From assembly GCA_964017185.1 (NCBI GenBank), contig OZ024870.1, forward strand, positions 58,940,812 to 59,004,811: a stretch of DNA of 64,000 nt. Reading direction: 5' to 3'. A model generated the notes under the pieces. That model was given only the letters and a program-made list of their open reading frames with translations. It had not been told where the DNA came from and did not search any database. Shown piece by piece: positions 27,201 through 37,400 of the stretch (its first letter is position 1; each line of letters opens with the position of its first letter). The translations under genes were made by a program, and so were the position numbers. The DNA is from Rugalucina vietnamica. Lineage: Eukaryota; Mollusca; Bivalvia; Lucinida; Lucinidae.

Positions 27201-30200
27201 AGCTTTCATATGTTGTGTGGACCAATGTATAATACTCTCCTTTATAAATGCTGCCAACGGTGCCCCTGGGGTCCATACAGGCCACGCCCCAGGCATGTCA
27301 TTATCTACCATAGACTTATAATGGAAATATATGAAAAAATCTTCTCTGCAACACTGAACAGCATGACACAAAGCTTGTATGTTTGATATACAACATTGTC
27401 ATGTGGAGCTCTACATAAATCCTGCCAATCTTGCCCCTGGGGTAAAAATATGGCCCCACCCTGGGGGTCATTATAGGACCCTGACCTTGTTAGATGATTT
27501 TTTCAAGTGAACCAAAATGGCAGAAAAGAGGATACACAATCCAGACAAGAGCTCTTCTGCTGATGTAAGTAGGGTTTCAAGGCCACATGACCAAGATGGC
27601 CACCATACCCATATATGGTAAAACCCCCAATTACTTTGTTCAGTGACTGTACTTGTTGACTCTCAGGTGAGCGATCGTTGCCCCTGGGCTACTTGTTTAA
27701 TCTTTTATTTGAGCCGCCAGATAAGAAAACCATTTGCCTGCATATGCGAAAACAAAGGCGCAGATCAGCTTCGCAGTAACTGCGAAGCTGATCAGTGCCT
27801 TTGTTTTCGCTACACTGATAGTACAGTTCCTCTTCTTTATAAATCCAAAATTTCAAGCTTCAAGCCATCTCTTCTGTGACTGCACAGACTGGTCTGTGTC
27901 AGACCTGTTCAGAAACCACATTATTGGTTTTCCCACAAGGCGGTTCAAGTTTTTTCCTTTTCTCTCATCAGTAGCTAGTTTCTGTCACTGAGCATGTCTG
28001 TTAGAGGTTTGTTATGTAAAAAAGACCACACAGACATTCCTCATTATCATTAGAAAACCCATGTCATTAAAACATTTCTTTGTTACATGTAGTTTTAAAC
28101 CCTATTCATTGTCTCCACTTTATTACAGAACAACAAACCTTGGAAGCATCACCTAAAATAATAAGGAAGCCAACTATCAGTTTCCGGGCAGCTTCAGCCG
28201 CTCAGAGCAGTTTTGAGGAACAGCCCCAGCCTGCTGAAATCCTGTATGAAAATGAGGCTGAAGGGGAATTCCCTAATGGAGGAGGTAATATTGACTGGAA
28301 AAAAAATTGATATAACAAAAAAGTAAATAAGTTCTCATTACCGGAGGGTGGGAGGGTGACTGAAACAAACAAACAGGTTGTGGGCAGTTTCAGTGGCCCA
28401 GAGTGCAGTTCAACTTCATTATAATGCCCCTCACTGTTTTCATTATAACACAGGCGTTTCATGGCTCCCAAAGTGATTAATTTGCTAATATTGTAAATAA
28501 TCTCATTATAACACGGTTCACTTATAACAAGGTCTGTTTCCATGGACCCCAAACATTGCATTATAATGAGGTTGGCCTGTATTTTTGAGGAGCAATCCCC
28601 AAATGCTTAGAACCTGTATGAAAATGAGGCTGAAGGGGAATTCTCTAATGGAAGAGGTAATTTTGACTGAAAAAAAAAAGGTAGAACTAAAAACTAAAAA
28701 AGTTATTACCCGAGTGGGGAAGGGTTACTAAAGCCAACAATCAGGTTCTAGGCAGCTTCAGTGGCCTAAGAGTAGTCGAGGGGCAACCCCCACCTGCTTA
28801 AATCCTGTATGAAAATGAGGCTGAAGGGGAATTCTCTAGTGGAGGAGGTAATTTTTACTGTATTAAAAAAAGATACAACAAAAGAACTAAAAAAGTTCTT
28901 ATTATATCTGGGTAACTGTGACCTAATTTCATAGTTTACTGAAGTAAATTTGTCCTATTTCTTCTATACCAAGAGATGTCACTTTGTGTGAACAAGATAC
29001 TTGAAGATTATGATTTAAATGGTGTTGATTATGTGGTCTGATGATAAATGTAGGTCACTTTGACCTAGTATTAATGGTTCAGTGATTTTACTTATGAATT
29101 AATAATTGCTTTTAGATTATTAGTCAGTAGGAATCAATGTATGACCTCAAAACAAATATATGTCACTTTCATAATACAGTTATTTTGTATTTTAGCATCA
29201 AGGCAATGTGGAATATGAGCATGATTTAGGGTAGTGAGTCAGTGTTGGTCCTATTGGCAATGCCAGATGCAGTCTAATTACGCTGTCACTCAACAGCTCT
29301 TATCTACATTTGAGCCGTTTCATGAGAAAACCAACAATGTGGTTTCCGAACGCATCCAACACAAATCAGGCTGTACAGTCACAGAATCAGGCTGTATAGT
29401 CAAAGAAGCTTGAAATTTTGGATTTGAGAAGAAGTATACTATCCATGTAGCGAAAACATCTGTGTCTTTGTTTTCGCATATGCAGATTGTTGGTTTTCTC
29501 ATGAGCCGGCTCATTTCATGTTACTCTGACTGGCTAAGTCATCATTAGTAATAAAAACTGTATCTTAAAATAAATACTAAAATATGCAGTTATATTTTAG
29601 ACAAGCGGTTCAACCATTTTGACAAGTAGGATAATGAGTTTCAACCTTGCTTGTGACAAAGATGAAAAATATATGAGCCTTGTCACGAGAAAACCAGATT
29701 TTTGCCTATGGGAAAACAAAGGCGCAGATCAGCTTCGCAGTTGCATCGCTGTAACTGCGAAGCTGATCAGCGCCTTTGTTTTCGCTACACAGATAGTACA
29801 ATTCCTCTTCTACTCTTATCCAAAATTTCAAGCTTCTAGCCTGCTTCTGTGACTGTACAGGCCAGTTTGTGTTGGATCTTGTGGGGAACTCAAATTGTTT
29901 GTTTTCTCATGCAAAGGCTAATATCATTCGCTATTTGGAATTTACATCTAGACGCAGGAAGTGAATGGATGTAACAATTATTCTTGTACAGATGGGCCTT
30001 TGTATGGCAAAGCAAAGTACATATTCGAACACTTTTCTGTCAACTGGTGTAATTGTGGATAAATTGATCTAAAGTTCAAAAACTTGCCTCTGATAATGGT
30101 TTTTTGCAGAAAATTTTTGTGTAGAGGAGGATAGATAGGAAAGTTATTTTCATGTCAAAATCTTGGTCTTAGTTTGTCCTAATAGGACCTGCAAAAATTT

Positions 30201-33200
30201 TGAAAATCAGTCAGCAGATAAAGTTAAAATGGCCAAAATGAATTTTGAATAGGGATTTCGCAGTCATGTAGACATAATAAGGAATACATGTAAAATTAAA
30301 TACCAGTCTTGGAACAACTCAACTAAAAATATTTGAGCTGCGACGTGAGAAAAACGGTCTTCGAGAGTTCTGACCCAATCTGATGCAAACCGGTCTGTGC
30401 AGCTATAGAAGATGGCTATAAGCTTGAAAGGGGTGGTCTCACGGTATATGAAATTTACATTGGGTTCTGCCCACGCACCGATTTTTTTGATATTATGCAT
30501 ATTGCTTGCTTGGTGAATGACCACTTCATCAGTAATATAGATATCCTCTTAACTACTTAAAATTTTTAAATACAACATTTTGTATTAGAGGGGGTCTGAA
30601 TATAGGGGTATGTGTAATTAAAGTCGCCAATAACCGTCATTATAGCATCTTCCTGATTCTATTTGTTTGTAAAATAATCTAGAATGATCACTGATCATAT
30701 CTGTATTGCATTATTGTTGATAGCTATAATGTTGAATTCGGCTGATAATCATTTATTTCGCAGATGACCCCAAATTTTAGCTCCATAATGGTGTAATCAC
30801 AAGTTTGATTTTCAATTTTAACATGTTCCTGGTTTTGTCAACCAATAATTTTAACCTTAAATTAGGCTACACATATATAGATTATTTGCTGAAAATTTCG
30901 TAAAATTTGAAGACCGGTAACATCTGTTTCTAGAACATCGAATGATACAAGTCCGAATTCTGAAGAACGTAAAATTAATAATGATTTGATCCAATTATAA
31001 ATAATTCATGTTATCAACATGTTACAAAGCAAACTTTTTGTGAAACAATTTCCAGGTAAGCAATTTTGTGTCTTGCATGACCATCAACGCTATTTTACAT
31101 ATTTTGAATATTGATTTAAGTAAGAAAATTGCACCCTGTCTTGGACCTTAAAATGCATATCTGTCCATCATTGTTAGTTTTCATAATTAGTTTTAGAACA
31201 TGATTCTATCTATTAGTTAGCCATTCTCTATAATGTATTCGTGTTTATGTTGCAATTACCTAGTTTTTACTGTTTTGTTTATTTTATTTATTTTGTTTTC
31301 AAGAAACAAGTTGTTTAGGTATTATATATTTTATTGCCTTTAACTTATGCCATATGGAAAACCTAAAGGATTTAGCAGTTTGCATAAAATAACCAGATGA
31401 GGCTAAGGACATTTTCCCCCTGCTGCTTATATCATGATCTCAGAAAAAACACCCCACCCACCCAAGGATATACTTTAGGAAAACCAATAGGATGAAGAGA
31501 GAAAACGAAATCTCAATAGATAAAATTATATGACAAGTTACTAACAACAGGAACCGGTTAACTACTTTTGTGTGTTTTTCTTTTCTCCTCCATTTGATGC
31601 ATAATATACACATACTTGACAGCATTTTAACAATACATAATAGCATGTTTGAAACAGGTTATATCATATATCAAATCTGAGATGAAAATTATTACTCATG
31701 CATGCATTTAATCATCTGCTACAGCAGGCAGACCTTTTGCTGGAAGTTTAAAACATACTTCAGGTTCATTACCCGAAATTGTACAATATGGCCCACCTTC
31801 TCTCTTTGAATGTTTTACTGCTTCCAAAGGATCTAACAATTATATTTTATTTCCAACACTTCACAATTGGAAACCCTAACCCACAATGGAGCTTTTGAAC
31901 TTATAAACTTACATGTAGCTGAGAGGGGTTTTTTTACCTAGCTGACAGATAATTGACAAAACAGCCATAATTTCTAACCAAAGGATAGGATTAAAGAAGA
32001 GTATCTAGACAACTATCAGCATGAAATTACAAACATGAACATGAGTCATAAATGTGGAGATTTGTAAACATCAAGTTTGGATATTTGTCTGAGTGTTCAG
32101 TAACTTCGGTTACATTATTCATTACCCTAATATTCATTTCAAAAATAGAAAAAAGAACCACATTTAAATGGTAGACAATAATATCAATAATGGATGTTTT
32201 TAATGAAGAATTAAAACAATCTGATATTTAAAGTGAAAGCTATATCTGAGCATCATATCTGAACACTTACAAAGAGAAAAGCCTGTCACATAGTTGAATT
32301 ATGTACTGTACTTACTGGATAAGTATAAGGATGATGGTGATATAGAAACCTTTGAAAGTGCCACTGTATTTGGTATTCTTGTCAGTCTTTTAACTTAAGT
32401 TGGCATCAACAACAGTTAAATAAGTAAAGTTATGTACAATCTTATAAACAACATTACAAGATGAGAAAGCAAATCGAGGAATCAATCAAATGTCTATTAC
32501 CATTACGGTGGTCGATCACAAATTAAATAAATGTTACTCCAATAAAATTATCCAAATGCATCTAAACCTAAAGAAATATTTAGTGATGAAATTATAGAAC
32601 CTTTCATTGATATATTTGAAATTTTGGTTGAGACCTAAAAATGTTTGCTGATCATTTGTATAATAAATTAATAATAACTTTGAGGTAGGTCAGTATTATA
32701 TATGTGAAATTTCCAAATCAGATAAGCATTATTATACTACATTGTAAGTATTCATATTTCTCATGTGTTTTATCATTTCTATTGATAAAATTGTGGAAAA
32801 ATATGATTTTAGACGAAAAAACAGCTAAAAACATTAAAATCAATTTTCGTCAAAAATTGACCAACATGTATATCATGTACATTTCAACAGTGTTACCGGT
32901 TTTGAAAATTTATAAAACTTTACCAGCATGAAGAGGGTACCGCTGGCCAATTTTATAGACAGTATCATAGGTTGACAAGCACTAGAACATATAAAAATAT
33001 GAGACACAATTTGTCATTCTCGAAAATAATTTTGAAGAAATTTTGACAATTTCAAGTTTAAGTTTCCATGGATAATCTATCTGTCTATCTATTTAAGCCA
33101 AAATGGTATCAAAGTAAGCCATATGGAGTCCTTTTTTAATTCCAGTTTGAATTGGGTCAATAAAAGTTATTTAAGTGAATTATCAGGCAGGTATGGTCAC

Positions 33201-34369
33201 AAAGATGGAGTACGTCAGGGTGCTATCCTGAGACCTAAAAATGTTTTTCAAAATAAATAAGTGCATTTTTATAGGTGTTAGAATGAAGGCATTCACCATA
33301 CAAAGCAAGAAAAAAATTGGTGCGTGGGCGCATATGAGACCCCCCCTTTCAGATTTAGAAAGTAGAGGAATGGTACTATCCGTATAGCTAAAACAAAGGC
33401 GCTGATCAGCTTCTGCGCTTTTGTTTTCGCATAGGCAAAAATCTGGTTTCCTCATGGCGCGGCTCATTTTGTTCCATGATAAGTTGTTGAAGTTACAAAG
33501 TCAGTATTGATTTCATCTGCTTTGGTTGTTCTCAGTCGTATTGGCTGTTTCTGGATAAGGGAGCGTCCATTTGATTTTTATGAGGGGGGGGCGAGGGGCG
33601 TGGGCTGGGAGATTCAAATTCAAGGGCAGGGTAAATTCTGTTGTACGTATTGTTTACAAATAAAAAGACAGGGCCACGTCGAGAACGAAAAAATATCCAG
33701 GCCCGAAAACATCTTCCTGCCCCCCCATACCCATAAAAATCAAGTGGTCGCTCCCTAAGCAGAGTGATCAGGTTTTGTATAATCAAGACCTCATTTATTA
33801 CAGAGGTTATCAGCACTGGTACCACTGGAACTGACCTCAACCCCAGGGAACACAGGCTACAGAGACAAGATGCCAAGAGTCGTAAAACATTCAAGATGAA
33901 ACGACAGAAGACAAAAACAACAAGCGTCAGGAGGTTCATGTCACATCGGGGAAGACCCGACACCAGTGATACAGAGAGCAACAGCACCGAGGGGTCGCCA
34001 ACGCGTGGTGGGAGGCGCGTACGATTGCCGCTAGAGCAGGAGGCCTTGACCTTGCACAGGACTGGAACAGGTACAAGGTCGCCGAGGTCGGGGTCGCCGA
34101 GGACTGATCATCAGTTGGCGAAGTCGGTAGAGACAATACAGGAATCGTCCGAAGATCCTAAGGTATTTTATCCTGTGGGCCTTGAACTGCATATTTGAGG
34201 TGTGGTTATTCTGTTGTTTTTGGTTGTGGTCAACAAGTGTTTGGTTTACTTTAAATTGTGGTGGTAACATACTAGTAAAATCCAAAATGTTATGACATCA
34301 TGAAAAGTTGAAAATGTTTCTTAAAATATAATATTTGAAACTCCTGTTTGTTTATATAATTCTATAGTT

Positions 34370-34400
<31 letters not shown>

Positions 34401-37400
34401 CAAGGTGAGCTTATAGTATAGTAGTCGAGCCAGCGTCCGTGCATTCGTCCGTCCGTCCGTGCGTCCGTCCACATTTTCAAACTTGAATATCTCTAAGACA
34501 ACAAGGCCAAACGTGACCAAATTTTATCTAAAGCATCATTGAGGAGGGGGAAAGGTTGTATTAGGTTTTGGGTCAGGTCGGATCAGAACTCTGGTTTCCA
34601 TGGCAACAGATAGCTCCCATAGACTTACAATGGAAAAACATATAAAAATCTTCTTCTCTGAAACCACAAGGCCAAGACCTCTCATATTTTGTGTGTAGCA
34701 ATGTCTAGAGGTCCTCTTCATAAATCCTGCCAACTGTGCCCCTGGGGTCCATACGGGCCCTGCCCTGGGGGAGTCTTTGGGAAAATATAAAAAAATCTTC
34801 TTCTCTGAAACCACAAGGCCCAGAGCTTTCATATTTTGTGTGTAGCAGTGTTTAGTGGTCCTCTTTATAAATCCTGCCAACCATGGCCCTGGGGTCAAAA
34901 ATGACCCCGCCATGGGGGTCATTAGCTCCCATAGACTTACAATGGGAAAAACATAAAAATTCTTCTTCTCCGAAACCAAAAAGCCCAGAGCTTTCATATT
35001 TTGTGTGTAGCAATGTCTAGTGGTCCTCTTCATAAATCCTCCCAACCGTGCCCCTGGGGTCCATACAGGCGCCGCCCCGGGGGCGTCATGGGGAAAATAT
35101 AAAAAAATCTTCTTCTCCGAAAGCACAAGGCCCAGAGCTTTCATATTTTGTTTGTAGCAGAATATAGTGGTCTTCTTTATAAATCCTGCCAGCCGTGCCC
35201 CTGGGGTCCATTCGGACCCCTCCCCGGGGGAGTCATGGGTAAAACATAAAAAAATCTTCTCCGAAACCACAAGGCCCAGAGCTTTCATATTTTGTTTGTA
35301 GCAATATATAGTGTTCCTCTTTATAAATCCTGCCAACCGTGCCCCTGGGGTCCATACGGGTCCCGCCTGGGGGGGGGGGGGGGGGGTGAGGGTCATGGGA
35401 AAATCTTCTTCTCCGAAACCACAAGGCCTAGAGCTTTCATATTTTGTGTGTAGCAATGTATAATGGTCCTCTTTATAAATCCTGCCTACCGTGCCCCTGG
35501 GGTCCATACGGGCCCCGCCCCGGGGGTGTCATGGGAAAAACATAAAAAAATCTTCTTCTCCAAAACCACAAGTCCCAAAGCTTTCATATTTTGTATGTAG
35601 CAATGTTTAGTGGTCCTCTATATAAATCCTGCCAATCATGCCCCTGGGGTCAAAAATGGCCGCGCCCCGGGGGTCAACAGCTCCCATAGACAATGGGAAA
35701 AACATAAAAAAATCTTCTTCTCCAAAACCACAAGGCGCAGAGCTTTCATATTTTGTCAGTAGCAATGTATAGTGGCCCTCTTTATAAATCCTGCCAACCG
35801 TGCCCCTGGGGTCCATACAGGCCCCGCCCCGGGGGCGTCATGGGAAAAACTTTAAAAAATCTTCTTCTCCGAAACCACAAGGCCCAAAGCTTTCATATTT
35901 TGTTTTTAGCAATGTATAGTGGTCCTCTTTATAAATCCTGCCAACTGTGCTCCTGGGGTCCATACGTGCCCCGCCCCGGGGGCGTCATGGGAAAAACGAA
36001 AAAAAAATCTTCGTCTCCGAAACCATATGGCCCAGAGCTTTCATATGTTGTGTGGACCAATGTATGATACTCTCCTTTATAAATGCTGCCAACGGTGCCC
36101 CTGGGGTCCATACAGGCCACACCCTAGGCATGTCATTATCTACCATAGACTTATAATGGAAATACATGAAAAAATCTTCTCTGCAACAGCATGACACAAA
36201 GCTTGTATATTTGATATACAACATTGTCATGTGGAGCTCTACATAAATCCTGCCAATCTTGCCCCTGGGGTCAAATATGGCCCCACCACGGGGGTCATTA
36301 TAGGACCCTGACCTTGTTAGATGATTTTTTCAAGTGAACCAAATTGGCAGAAAAGAGGATACACAATCCAGACAAGAGCTCTTCTGCTGATTAAGTAGGG
36401 TTTCAAGGTCACATGACCAAGATGGCCACCATACCCATATATGGTAAAAACCCCAATTACTTTGTCCAGTGACTGTACTTGTTGACTCTCAGGTGAGCGA
36501 TCGTTGCCCCTGGGCTACTTGTTTAAAGACTGCAAATTGTCACCAGAATCAAAATAATGTTAACTAATCGTTACAACACTTGTTGTCAGAACATTTTGGA
36601 GCCTAGTGGTTTTGTAACTTTTGTGTATGATTTAACTTAATTACACAAAGTTTGCATTTGTGCTTTCATATTAAATTTGCATGAAATTGTAGTTTTGTTT
36701 TTGTTGATAGTGTTAGACAAGTTTTTGAAATTTAAGATACAGATCTTGCTGTGCAGTATTCTGTCAATTGCTGCTTTTATTCATAGACGTTTATTTTTGT
36801 ATACTTTTAAAAACTTAGTCTACTCAGTGAACAAGTAGACTGCACAAATGGAAGTCTTTTAAGTTTATATTCTACTCTTAACAGAATTTATAATCAACAT
36901 TTATAGCTGGTCATTTCTGGGTTCAAACTAGAAATGGGTCACAATGAAGGCAATCCAATTGGCATCTACAACAGAATTTAATGGAAAACTTGCAATCATT
37001 TAGTTATCATCAAATACATGTTCATGTTTTATTTGCTTTACAGATTCTTGATCTCAAATATGTGCCATTTTCTGATGTTTTACAAATATTTTATGTCTAT
37101 TTTACACCAAATCCATTTTTTTTGTTTTATATATTTGTTTTAATGTTTCCAATAAAAGTTTTGAATGTTAGCATGCACATATACAGTTTGTAGTTTAGCA
37201 TATATATTACATATATTTACAATATGGCTCTTAATAAGTTTTTGCTTGGTTTTTAGCTCACCTGAGCCAAAGTCTCACAAGGTGAACTTATAGGATGATA
37301 CTGGAGCCGGCGTCAGTTAGTGCGTCAGTCCGTCCGTCTGTTAACACTTCTCTTTATAAATTCTGTCAATCAAGATCCATACAATCAGGGACCTGGGGTA

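Noticed and set aside
32704-32931. 75-codon frame in the 2.9-kb intron 12 insertion
   Set aside because: AT-rich, low-complexity peptide with no similarity to transposase signatures that I can see.
34536-35507. 323-codon minus-strand open frame, the longest in the window
   Set aside because: It lies wholly inside the ~148-bp core repeats of the 34378-36523 element. Its peptide (DPRGTVGRIYKEDHYTLL and variants) repeats with the DNA unit and recurs, broken, in every other copy. No domain is recognisable.
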